A stretch of DNA of 48,677 nt from Cellvibrionaceae bacterium (lineage in GTDB: Bacteria > Pseudomonadota > Gammaproteobacteria > Pseudomonadales > Cellvibrionaceae). Both the position numbers and the translations under genes were made by a program. The notes under the pieces were generated by a model, which saw only the letters and a program-made list of their open reading frames with translations, was not told the DNA's origin and did not search any database. This document shows positions 38,835-45,410 of the stretch, piece by piece; the first letter of the stretch is position 1; each line of letters begins with the position of its first letter. The stretch is taken from the NCBI GenBank assembly GCA_021151695.1, contig JAGKWU010000022.1:1-48677 (forward strand), given 5' to 3'.

Positions 38835-39310
38835 GAAAGCAATGCAAGCGCCGTCCAGTGGCGCGTGGCGTGGTGCCAATCGTGTTCAAGCACTGCGCAC
38901 CAGCCACCAGCAAGCTAGATGAATGGAAGTCGCGGATCGTAGGCATGTATCTGGCGATGGTAGATCACAAGTTCACCGACGATGACTTTGCAGACATGCA
39001 CGAGTTTGTTGTGATGTGTCGCGTGATTTGCTCGGTTGCCAAGATGGATGACTTCGAAGATTACGTGTCCGACACCGTGCGCTTGATGTTTTCGCCATAC
39101 AACCGCAAGCAACTCAGCGGCAAGTGGATTTTCACCAGCGATGAATCTGACAGGCTTCGCGCTCGGCTAAATGCGCTGGCCGAAGCCATGGCCGCACTTC
39201 CCATTCCGACGATTCATTTTGCCATGAATGACGTGCGGAAAAAGAAAGTGCGCATTCTGGAAGCATTCAAGCGCGACGCCGAAAATTACGCGAAGCACGT
39301 CGCCGGTTAG
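38831..39310 (+). CDS. Hypothetical phage protein
   Basis: 159 residues from the ATG at 38831 (ATGA overlap). All-helical and basic: it starts MRKQCKRRPVARGVVPIVFK and has a helix rich in methionine and valine (HEFVVMCRVICSVAKMDD). Proteins of this kind lie near regulators in other phages. No function known. Confidence 0.5.
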   Translation: MRKQCKRRPVARGVVPIVFKHCAPATSKLDEWKSRIVGMYLAMVDHKFTDDDFADMHEFVVMCRVICSVAKMDDFEDYVSDTVRLMFSPYNRKQLSGKWIFTSDESDRLRARLNALAEAMAALPIPTIHFAMNDVRKKKVRILEAFKRDAENYAKHVAG

Positions 39311-39338
39311 TGTATACTTCCGTCAGGAGGTAACACAC

Positions 39339-39704
39339 ATGACCTATTTTCGTAAAGCCCTAGACCGCCTACAGAGCAAAGTAAAGTGCCGCCACGTCGC
39401 AATTGATGTGGCTGCGCAACACTTGGGCATTAGCACTGCCGAGATTTCACTGCTGTATCAGGGTATCCGCAAAACGCCGGAAGGCTACGCAGAGAAGCTG
39501 GCGAAACTGGCAGACAATCCGCCGCATCCTGGTTACATCACCGTGCTGATGATGGCGAAATACCTTGGCGTGTCTAAGGCAGCAGTACACAAACACATCG
39601 TAGATGGAAAACTTGAGAAACCGCCCGTTGGTTCGCATCGTCGCTATCTGTGGCGCAATTTGCCGGACGCGGGGAAGATTTGGAGTAAGTGGATTGAAGA
39701 GTAA
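39339..39704 (+). CDS. DNA-binding protein with two helix-turn-helix motifs
   Basis: 121 residues from the ATG at 39339, which has CAGGAGGT nine bases upstream. A first helix-turn-helix is at about 20-40 (VAIDVAAQHLGISTAEISLL). A MerR/excisionase-like one follows at about 69-100 (VLMMAKYLGVSKAAVHKHIV, then GSHRRYLW wing). It may be a transcriptional regulator. A TATACT box (39312-39317) just upstream could be a -10. Confidence 0.65.
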   Translation: MTYFRKALDRLQSKVKCRHVAIDVAAQHLGISTAEISLLYQGIRKTPEGYAEKLAKLADNPPHPGYITVLMMAKYLGVSKAAVHKHIVDGKLEKPPVGSHRRYLWRNLPDAGKIWSKWIEE

Positions 39705-39801
39705 TCGTAGATTATGGATCTGGCAGGCTCGCAAGAAAGCAGCCTTTCACGGTGCCGCGCACCAGTGCAACGAGTGTAAGCAGGGGGTTAGTGAGAAGTG
39801 A
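39694..39801 (+). CDS. Possible 35-residue basic peptide
   Basis: It starts at a TTG eight bases after GGAG and overlaps the end of the gene before. It is basic with a CNEC pair near the end (HQCNECKQG). The stop overlaps the next GTG (GTGA). The coupling supports it; the rare start does not. Confidence 0.35.
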   Translation: MKSNRRLWIWQARKKAAFHGAAHQCNECKQGVSEK

Positions 39802-40004
39802 AAACGAAACTATCATTCATAAAGTACAGTCTGCTAGCAGTTAGCGCCGCATCGGCTGCTTGCATGGTTTGGTTTTTGGCAGTTGGACACTTATGGCATC
39901 AAGTTGAGTTCATGATGCTAATGACGGCAATTTGCCTAAACGGAACCGGAATCACTTTCTATCTGGATGCTATCTATGAAACACGAAGTGCCGACAAACC
40001 CTGA
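39798..40004 (+). CDS. Small membrane protein with two spans
   Basis: 68 residues, starting at a GTG in a GTGA overlap. Two membrane helices: about 8-29 (KYSLLAVSAASAACMVWFLA) and 36-56 (EFMMLMTAICLNGTGITFYL). A short basic tail follows. Function unknown. Confidence 0.5.
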   Translation: MKTKLSFIKYSLLAVSAASAACMVWFLAVGHLWHQVEFMMLMTAICLNGTGITFYLDAIYETRSADKP

Positions 40005-40179
40005 CTGGGTTCTATTTGACGCAAGCATAAAGCCAGCGCCACGAGGGGTAAAAATTCTTTGTGGCGACAGCAAGCGAGGCGTAACCGTTGAGGGTGTTTG
40101 GCAGTCTGGTTTTGATAGCTGGGGCTATCTTCCGAAATTCCCTGCGACTTTGAAACGAAAAAAGGTTGACGCGCAGTAG
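39976..40179 (+). CDS. Small hypothetical protein
   Basis: 67 residues from the ATG at 39976 (an in-frame ATG at 39967 is the alternative). The sequence NPDWVLFDASIKPAPRGVKI, followed by GVWQSGFDSWGYLPKFP, looks like a common small phage protein with a beta fold, reminiscent of DUF551-type segments. It overlaps the previous gene by 29 bases. Its end contains the -35 of the noncoding RNA promoter. Confidence 0.5.
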   Translation: MKHEVPTNPDWVLFDASIKPAPRGVKILCGDSKRGVTVEGVWQSGFDSWGYLPKFPATLKRKKVDAQ

Positions 40180-40194
40180 TTTGGTGTATATAGT
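40166..40194 (+). promoter_or_regulatory. Promoter of large noncoding RNA, TTGACG-N17-TATAGT
   Basis: TTGACG (40166-40171) and TATAGT (40189-40194), 17-base spacer, among the best matches to the family. Transcription should begin near 40201, just where the first long helix of the RNA begins. Confidence 0.8.
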
Positions 40195-40496
40195 TTTGAT
40201 TGTGGTGACGCGCAGTGGCGATGCGCAACAGAGCTTGGTGGCAAATGTCGGGTAGGCGGCTCCAGTCATTGGAAGCGTGCACTATGACCACTCTGAAGGG
40301 CAAGCCGGCAACTGCCAGCCGGCCACCACAACAAACACGCATGCGGATTGTTCTCCTACTACCCGCGTAAGATTCGAAGCAGGCAATCCAGTGATGGAAG
40401 TAAGGGCCGCAATCCTGAAAATGCTAAGGGCCGAAAATCTAGAGACCTTGAGAAAGTCTTGCAGTCCGCAGCCGTGTTTGTATCGCCCCGCATTTT

Positions 40497-40574
40497 CCAG
40501 CATCACACGCTGGCCGCTCAGGGGCATAAATGAGCGGAGTCCTTACCCTGATCGCCAGAAGCGGGCAAGTGTGA
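40497..40574 (+). other. Candidate pseudoknot within the large RNA
   Basis: The hairpin CCAGC-ATCACAC-GCTGG (40497-40513) exposes TCACAC (40503-40508), which is complementary to GTGTGA at 40569-40574. A second hairpin, CCGCTCA/TGAGCGG (40514-40520/40531-40537), stacks between them. The six-base loop pairing would fold this part of the RNA into a compact unit. Confidence 0.4.
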
Positions 40575-41246
40575 ATCTGGCGCGGTGAATTTGACGGTCA
40601 TATATGCCTTGGCGCAATCCACGCAGATTAATGATTGCACATGGTGCGGCAAGCCGGTTTGTCATCGCTGATAGTAAAAAACACCTTGTCGCCTCCTTTG
40701 CATTGCTAGTACAGAATGCAGCGCCTTGCCAGCGTTAGAATCTGCGTGGCACGATTGACCGGCGTAAGCGGTCGCAACACGGGGCGGCATTTAGCTCTCA
40801 TAACGCCACAGAACAGCGATGGCGCTATCATCTAAGTGCCGTGCCGTGTTGGTTTTCCAATCGAAGAAGAGGCCAATATCCGTCCGCATGGGTAAATTGC
40901 GGCGCTACTCGGTGGCGTGAGCCGTCAAGCTGGGGCAGGGCCAGCACCAACACACAACCGCCTTGATTGGCCTGCATTGCAGGTACATGAGTAGGGTTTG
41001 AATCTGAAAGTAATGGAAAGTCAGGGCGGTTGATTGTTGGTCGCAACGCGCAGGAACGCATCAGCATGGCGCGTGGAAGTTGCTGATGTGTGAGACGCCA
41101 GCTAAGGAATCAGAGAGTGCTGAAGAAACTGATTCGCTGCCTGTAGAAATGCAGGTTCCATGTGATGTGGACGCAAGAGAATATGCACAAGCTCAAGCAA
41201 GGTTAGCATCTTGCCGGATTGGCTCCTCGTTATACGTTGCCTGACA

Positions 41247-41270
41247 GCTCGGAAAGACGAGCACCAACAC
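41247..41270 (+). repeat. 24-base RNA repeat, copy 1
   Basis: Identical to 41534-41557. It consists of a 5-bp hairpin (GCTCG-GAAAGA-CGAGC) followed directly by ACCAACAC, the 5' strand of a domain-closing helix. A related third form with another hairpin (GCTGG/CCAGC) precedes ACCAACAC at 40929-40953. Confidence 0.85.
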
Positions 41271-41337
41271 GCAGCAGCATTGGTGCCTGTCTTGTGACAG
41301 GATAGTAAGGGTCGCAACCTTGACAGTGCTGCGCCGT

Positions 41338-41421
41338 GTTGGTGTGAGGCGAGAGGTTTAAGCCGGGCATTTTAATGTGCCGCATGAAAGATGGCCGCAG
41401 GTTCGAATCCTGCCATCAACA
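41338..41421 (+). tRNA. tRNA-Leu(UAA)-like element, unusual anticodon loop
   Basis: A full class II cloverleaf can be drawn. Acceptor GTTGGTG/CATCAAC (41338-41344/41414-41420) has one G-T pair. The D stem is GGC/GCC (41348-41350/41362-41364) with GG in the loop. Anticodon stem GGCAT/GTGCC (41366-41370/41377-41381) is followed by a long variable arm (41382-41396) and a perfect T arm, GCAGG-TTCGAAT-CCTGC (41397-41413). The anticodon loop is only six bases (TTTAAT) if the last T-G pair forms, else eight. Anticodon UAA fits leucine. No CCA is encoded. It may be a working tRNA or a tRNA-like domain of the larger RNA. Confidence 0.6.
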
Positions 41422-41533
41422 GCTAAACGGTGATGCTTGAGGACGTGGCTGGACACGTCGAATCCGGTTAAACCAGCGCTAGCGTAGAGCCGTGGTGTCA
41501 CGACGGCCCCGCATATACTCTAAGCGGGTGGCG

Positions 41534-41557
41534 GCTCGGAAAGACGAGCACCAACAC
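41534..41557 (+). repeat. 24-base RNA repeat, copy 2
   Basis: Identical to 41247-41270. Here ACCAACAC is the start of a 12-bp helix with 41626-41637 that closes the last domain of the RNA before its terminator. Confidence 0.85.
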
Positions 41558-41652
41558 AAGAGCGATGCAGTTTGGCAACCTCGTAACAGAGATGAACAAA
41601 GTTCTACTAAAGCCAATTCGCTCATTCTTGTGTTGGTTCTCTCCCATCCCTT

Positions 41653-41676
41653 ACCCGCTTCGGCGGGTGTTTTTTT
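41653..41676 (+). terminator. Terminator of large noncoding RNA
   Basis: ACCCGC-TTCG-GCGGGT followed by G and seven T. The UUCG tetraloop makes it very stable. It lies 15 bases after the last long helix. Confidence 0.85.
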
Positions 41677-41686
41677 AGGTGGCTAT

Positions 41687-41959
41687 ATGGAATACTTCGA
41701 ATGCATCATGTTCTGGTCTGGTGTCGTGCTGTGGATTGTTTGCATCATGGCCACGCTGATGGTGTTTGGCGAAAATGTCGGCCTGAACATTCCAAGCATC
41801 TGCCGTGGCAAGTCTTATACCATCTACCGTTTCGGCATTGGCGAGTATGCCATAATGCGCGATGCTGAAATGGTTGGCCGCATGAAATCAGTAGGCTTTA
41901 ACATACGTGGCGGCAATGGCCGATGGTGGATGTGCAAGATTCTACGCTGGCAGCCATAA
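41687..41959 (+). CDS. Small membrane protein
   Basis: 90 residues from the ATG at 41687 (AGGTGG seven bases upstream). One strong membrane helix is at residues 6-28 (CIMFWSGVVLWIVCIMATLM), then a soluble part with GIGEYAIMRDAEMVGRM and a tryptophan-rich end. An upstream in-frame ATG would lie inside the RNA gene and before its terminator, so it is rejected. It needs read-through of that terminator or its own weak promoter. Confidence 0.5.
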   Translation: MEYFECIMFWSGVVLWIVCIMATLMVFGENVGLNIPSICRGKSYTIYRFGIGEYAIMRDAEMVGRMKSVGFNIRGGNGRWWMCKILRWQP

Positions 41960-41960
41960 C

Positions 41961-41983
41961 AAAAAGCCCCGCACTCGCGGGGC
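41961..41983 (-). terminator. Terminator of late (lysis) operon
   Basis: On the minus strand GCCCCGC-GAGT-GCGGGGC is followed by five T (41965-41961). It ends the transcript of tail, tailspike and lysis genes and faces the plus-strand gene ending at 41959. Confidence 0.85.
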
Positions 41984-42001
41984 CAGCTCATTCCAGCAGT
42001 T

Positions 42002-42484
42002 CTACCTGCCGCTTATCGGCGCGGCCTGAGATGGGATCACCTCCTGACTCGTTGGAACTGATACCGTTTTAATCCACTCCTGCAACGCCGTCAACTGCCT
42101 TATTGCTGCGTCTCCGTCTGCGGCGATTCCTGCCAGATCAGCTGCAACCTTTGGGTCAAGTTCGGCTGTACTGGCTGCATCATCCACGCTGGCGGCTGTG
42201 GCTGGCTTGCAGTCTGTGACGGCGACGCGCACCCGCTTAGTGCCAGCAGCAAGATCAATGCGCAGCTTGTCGTTTTCAGCGCGTGCATGGTTCAGTTCCT
42301 CCGTATGTTTTGCATCCAGTGCCGACAGCTTGGCCTGCATGGTATTGGATGCCTCAATGCTGGCCGCCATGGCTTCATTCTGCGCACGCATCACGCGATT
42401 GGCTGCCATCATGTCAGACAGCCAGAAACCAGCGCCAAAAGCCGCAACAAGGGCGGCGATGGCTATTGCTGCTTTTGCTTCCAC
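42002..42484 (-). CDS. i-spanin (Rz-like, DUF2514 type)
   Basis: 160 residues from a GTG at 42484. A TTG at 42526 would add 14 residues over the holin gene. An N-terminal membrane anchor (AAIAIAALVAAFGAGFWLSD) is followed by a long periplasmic coiled coil (about 30-95) and a single cysteine (TDCKPATAASV). This is the form of inner-membrane spanins, which with Rz1 fuse inner and outer membranes at lysis. Rz1 is nested inside it in another frame, as in lambda. Confidence 0.8.
   Translation of the reverse strand: MEAKAAIAIAALVAAFGAGFWLSDMMAANRVMRAQNEAMAASIEASNTMQAKLSALDAKHTEELNHARAENDKLRIDLAAGTKRVRVAVTDCKPATAASVDDAASTAELDPKVAADLAGIAADGDAAIRQLTALQEWIKTVSVPTSQEVIPSQAAPISGR
42100..42288 (-). CDS. 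o-spanin lipoprotein (Rz1-like), nested in Rz
   Basis: 62 residues. It has a lipoprotein signal with LALSGC lipobox (lipidated Cys20), then a proline- and glutamine-rich mature part (ASQPQPPAWMMQPVQPN), exactly the composition of Rz1 proteins. It lies entirely within the i-spanin gene in a different frame. Together they span the periplasm and show that the host is Gram-negative. Confidence 0.85.
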   Translation of the reverse strand: MHALKTTSCALILLLALSGCASPSQTASQPQPPAWMMQPVQPNLTQRLQLIWQESPQTETQQ

Positions 42485-42639
42485 AGTCGTGCTACCAGAA
42501 TGATTGCAAAGGCGTACTTGTACCAATCTGGCGGCAACTGTTCGCGCAGCTCAGGCAGGTACTGGTACGCTTCGGCCAGCACCACGGCGGCGGATGCCAG
42601 CCACACAGACCACTTCTTGTGCCACTGTTCTATAATCAT
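42463..42639 (-). CDS. Holin candidate, 58 residues
   Basis: It begins MIIEQWHKKWSVWLASAAVV, a first hydrophobic helix. A short acidic turn with PELREQLPPDWY follows, then a second helix (KYAFAIILVARLW) and a basic tail. The two-helix form and its place between endolysin and Rz fit the small holin family that I recall as DUF7940. The ATG overlaps the endolysin stop (ATGA), and its end overlaps the Rz start. Confidence 0.75.
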   Translation of the reverse strand: MIIEQWHKKWSVWLASAAVVLAEAYQYLPELREQLPPDWYKYAFAIILVARLWKQKQQ

Positions 42640-43157
42640 TTTACGATTTCCTCGATTGCGTCAGCAATTGCCTGACAAATAAGCCATTTCTTTTCCTGCC
42701 ACGTCTTTAGCTCGGCAGGATTGCTCAGAAAGAAAAGCTCCACAATGATACCGCCAGCGTTCACGAATGCCAGCCGACCGCGTGCGGATTTGCTTTGGTC
42801 AATCCACCCAGCGTCACCGCGCAGCTTGATGCCCATCGCCTTGCTGACTGCCGCCGCGATGGCCTGCGACTCTTTCCGCAGCGATTGCAGGCTGATGCAC
42901 TCCACGCCACCAGCCAACGGACTGACAGCGGCGTTACAGTGGAACTCCACCGCAAGCGATTTGCCTGCCACCAGCTTAACAGCCTGCGCCAGTGGTTTAT
43001 TATCCGAACCCGTGCCGTCAGAAACTGCCGGATAACCGGCAGCCTCCAACTTGTTGCGCACGATGTTGCGGGCTTCGACAGCAATATCAGCCTCCCTTAC
43101 GCCGTTTGCTACAGCGCCAGGGTCTGCGTTGCTGTGCCCTGCTGAAAGTAAGATCAT
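42636..43157 (-). CDS. N-acetylmuramoyl-L-alanine amidase endolysin
   Basis: 173 residues, one Amidase_3 domain. Zinc ligands are His8 (SAGHSNADPG), Glu22 (READ) and His73 (VEFHCNA), with catalytic Glu140 (IIVELFFLSN). It cuts the bond between sugar and peptide in peptidoglycan. There is no signal peptide, so release depends on the holin. A GGCGC-TTCG-GCGCC hairpin lies 20-40 bases upstream of the start, after the tailspike stop. Confidence 0.9.
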   Translation of the reverse strand: MILLSAGHSNADPGAVANGVREADIAVEARNIVRNKLEAAGYPAVSDGTGSDNKPLAQAVKLVAGKSLAVEFHCNAAVSPLAGGVECISLQSLRKESQAIAAAVSKAMGIKLRGDAGWIDQSKSARGRLAFVNAGGIIVELFFLSNPAELKTWQEKKWLICQAIADAIEEIVK

Positions 43158-43205
43158 GAGTTACTCCAGATGCATCGGCGCCGAAGCGCCTAAAGTTGGT
43201 TATTG

Positions 43206-45410
43206 TTACGCATGAGTCCTGCCGACGCTAACCAAGCGCGCATAAATAGGGAGCGTGGCACCACTGCTGTTTGTGATGGTGATCGGATTCCCGTGGCTAT
43301 ACGATGCCGAAATACCAGAGCCGGACAATGTTTGCGATGACATGCCAGAACCGCTTGCATAGTGGCCGATCACCAGCTTGAGTGCGCAAGCTGTACCAGT
43401 GCCTGCTGCCGTGGCGGCCAATACGTCGTATTCGTACACGGTGCCCGCCTCGACAAGCGGGACTGGTATCGACATGGTTCCGCCATTTACCACGGATGCA
43501 CTCACAGAAAGAGGTGCAAATTCTTTGGTATCCCACTTTGCGCCGGTCGTGCCTGCCGTAGTGCAAATCCACGCCGTTTCCGCTCCGGCTTGAATTGCAC
43601 TTTTCTTTTTCTGCACCACGTCACCGACAAGCGCACCCAAAACATCCGGGTAGATAGTCGGTGCGGATGTCAAACCCAACGTGCTAGATGGCAAGGTGAA
43701 CAGACCGTCCGATACAGTTACTTCACGCACGTTGCCGTCGTTCCATTGAATCGGCACGCTGCCGCTAGTAAGCATGCGCGCAGATGCAACTGGCACAACA
43801 GTTTTGCTTACACCAACGTCCATCACATACTCAAAATCGGCGCGGCTGGACGGCGTGTCTGCGTCATCAGCAAACAGCGTATTGATCGTGCCGGCAGCCA
43901 TGTTTAAGCCGCGCAGTTCAATGCGCCCACCTCGGCCCAGCGTAGAGCTTCGACCAATGCCGTCGAACCATTTTTTGCCGCCAGTAGTGTTTTGCAGCGT
44001 GAAGCCATCGAAGATCATCTGGCCATACCGGCATGTGAAAATGTTAGTCACGTTGCCGGAGATTGCCGGCGAATCGCTGACACCCAAACTGCGAGGCGTC
44101 AGGCCGGTGGTAATGCCTGTCCCTGTAGCGTCATACCCCATATTCTCAGAATAGCCGCCACGGAAGTACACACTAGTTTTAAGGGACGCCACGCCGGTCA
44201 CGCAGGATTCAATTGCCGCGTCCTCAAACACTACATCAGTCATGTTGTCGTAAAACTCCGCTACTTGGCGCAGGTTGCTGAAATAGCACTTGCGGAATGT
44301 AACGGTCGTGCCAAGAATGTTGGCACCTTTCCCGCTAGCAGCCATGCCATACGGCCACTGGATAAATTTCACGTTATCGTAGTCGGGGAAGACGGCACCA
44401 GATACGTCTACGATGGGCGTTGCGCTGTTGGAATAGCCAACAAGCACATAACGCAGCCTGGTGTAAAACACGCTCGTTCCGCCGGTATTGCTCCCCTTGA
44501 CCAGTCCTTGCCAAGTAGTGCTATTTGCAGACGTTGCTGGACTTCTGCCGTCAAAGCAAAGGTTCTCAAGAGTCAGTGAACCATCGCCATCCACCACATC
44601 GGGCTGGTCAAAAAGATAGCCGGATACAGCATGGCAGTTAATGGCTGTTGGGTATCGGTCAAAAGAGTTTGTGAACAGTCCATCACTGCCTTCGCCAGAC
44701 AGTGAAAGCATATGCGTATACGTAAATGGAGCGGTAACTCTCGGTCGCCCGACAATCGACACAGAGTAACAAGGCTGTGCGCCAGTGCTTGACGCAGTTA
44801 TAGCGTTTTGAATTGCTGCGGTAGAGTCATTGACGCCAGTTCGATCATATCCCTCAAACCACACGGCACGCACTGGCCCCGTAAATTGACGTTCCCAGCT
44901 TCTCCCAAGCGCATCAACCCACACCGTACCCCCGTTGTCTGCGCGACTGCCTGTGCGGACAGCAATACCGTCCCCGCCATCGAAATAGTTGGCGCGTCCT
45001 CCAATCTGGATGCGCGTTGCATCGCCAGTGTAGGCGCGGAGCTGGGCATATGTGGCCGCGCCAACCAGAGCGCTGCCGTACTCCGCGCCAAGCTCCTGAC
45101 GCGACACACCGCTGATAACTTCCCACTGCGCGGCATTGAAGGTGCCTGTTGTGGTGAACGGAATGGCAGTGGCCAGTGCGTGATACGTCACGCCGCTATA
45201 AGTAACGGTCTGCGTAACGCGGGAAACGACAATGCCAGACGCGAACGCTACCGGCACTTCATAGCCGGTGCGACGGAAGAATTCGTCAACAGTCAGGCGC
45301 GATTTTCCAAAGCGGTCAGTGTAAGTGCCAGCGCCGTTGCAAAGCGCGTCAAAATCTTTGACGTTTTCCAGAAAGTCGGTAACGTCAGTGGATGGAATCG
45401 GATTAGGCAT
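43206..45410 (-). CDS. Tailspike, right-handed beta-helix type
   Basis: 734 residues. The N-terminal 150 residues are an attachment module (TDVTDFLENVKDFDALCNGA, then YFDGGDGIAVRTG), as found at the start of many spike and fibre proteins. Residues about 185-520 show the repeated short strands of a pectate-lyase-type beta-helix, beginning GYDRTGVNDSTAAIQNAITA. The rest is a beta-rich C-terminal domain. Such spikes bind and often degrade capsule or O-antigen. Catalytic residues cannot be named by eye. It is coupled to the J-like gene by TAATG. Confidence 0.75.
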   Translation of the reverse strand: MPNPIPSTDVTDFLENVKDFDALCNGAGTYTDRFGKSRLTVDEFFRRTGYEVPVAFASGIVVSRVTQTVTYSGVTYHALATAIPFTTTGTFNAAQWEVISGVSRQELGAEYGSALVGAATYAQLRAYTGDATRIQIGGRANYFDGGDGIAVRTGSRADNGGTVWVDALGRSWERQFTGPVRAVWFEGYDRTGVNDSTAAIQNAITASSTGAQPCYSVSIVGRPRVTAPFTYTHMLSLSGEGSDGLFTNSFDRYPTAINCHAVSGYLFDQPDVVDGDGSLTLENLCFDGRSPATSANSTTWQGLVKGSNTGGTSVFYTRLRYVLVGYSNSATPIVDVSGAVFPDYDNVKFIQWPYGMAASGKGANILGTTVTFRKCYFSNLRQVAEFYDNMTDVVFEDAAIESCVTGVASLKTSVYFRGGYSENMGYDATGTGITTGLTPRSLGVSDSPAISGNVTNIFTCRYGQMIFDGFTLQNTTGGKKWFDGIGRSSTLGRGGRIELRGLNMAAGTINTLFADDADTPSSRADFEYVMDVGVSKTVVPVASARMLTSGSVPIQWNDGNVREVTVSDGLFTLPSSTLGLTSAPTIYPDVLGALVGDVVQKKKSAIQAGAETAWICTTAGTTGAKWDTKEFAPLSVSASVVNGGTMSIPVPLVEAGTVYEYDVLAATAAGTGTACALKLVIGHYASGSGMSSQTLSGSGISASYSHGNPITITNSSGATLPIYARLVSVGRTHA

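Larger units (their letters stand above)
40201..41676 (+). ncRNA. Large ornate noncoding RNA, about 1.48 kb (GOLLD/ROOL-like, unassigned)
   Basis: No reading frame here has a ribosome-binding site, coupling or sensible composition, but a strong promoter and terminator bound the region. Long-range helices tile it: 40200-40207/40324-40331 (8 bp); 40332-40339+40342-40347/40465-40470+40473-40480 (14 bp); 40619-40629/40739-40749 (11 bp); 40775-40782+40785-40789/40837-40841+40844-40851 (13 bp); 40946-40952+40955-40962/41025-41032+41035-41041 (15 bp); 41263-41276/41327-41332+41336-41343 (14 bp); 41550-41561/41626-41637 (12 bp). Many local hairpins lie within these domains. It contains a tRNA-Leu-like element (41338-41421). 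GOLLD and ROOL RNAs are large phage RNAs, often beside tRNAs, but shorter. Membership in either is not shown. Confidence 0.8.

Noticed and set aside
40277..40588. Open frame of 103 codons in the large RNA region
   Set aside because: It has no ribosome-binding site or coupling, and its composition is unlike the neighbouring genes. The DNA under it forms long helices with a defined promoter and terminator.
41534..41637. A second tRNA at the hairpin before the last RNA domain
   Set aside because: There is no T arm with a TTCRA loop, and the acceptor and anticodon arms cannot be placed. The sequence is explained by the repeated hairpin and the 12-bp helix.
41492..41686. N-terminal extension of the 41687-41959 gene
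   Set aside because: It would start inside the structured RNA and cross its terminator. The ATG at 41687 has its own ribosome-binding site and a sensible membrane helix.
43179..43194. Terminator between tailspike and endolysin genes
   Set aside because: The GGCGC-TTCG-GCGCC hairpin lacks a T-run on the minus strand. It may only modulate translation or RNA stability.
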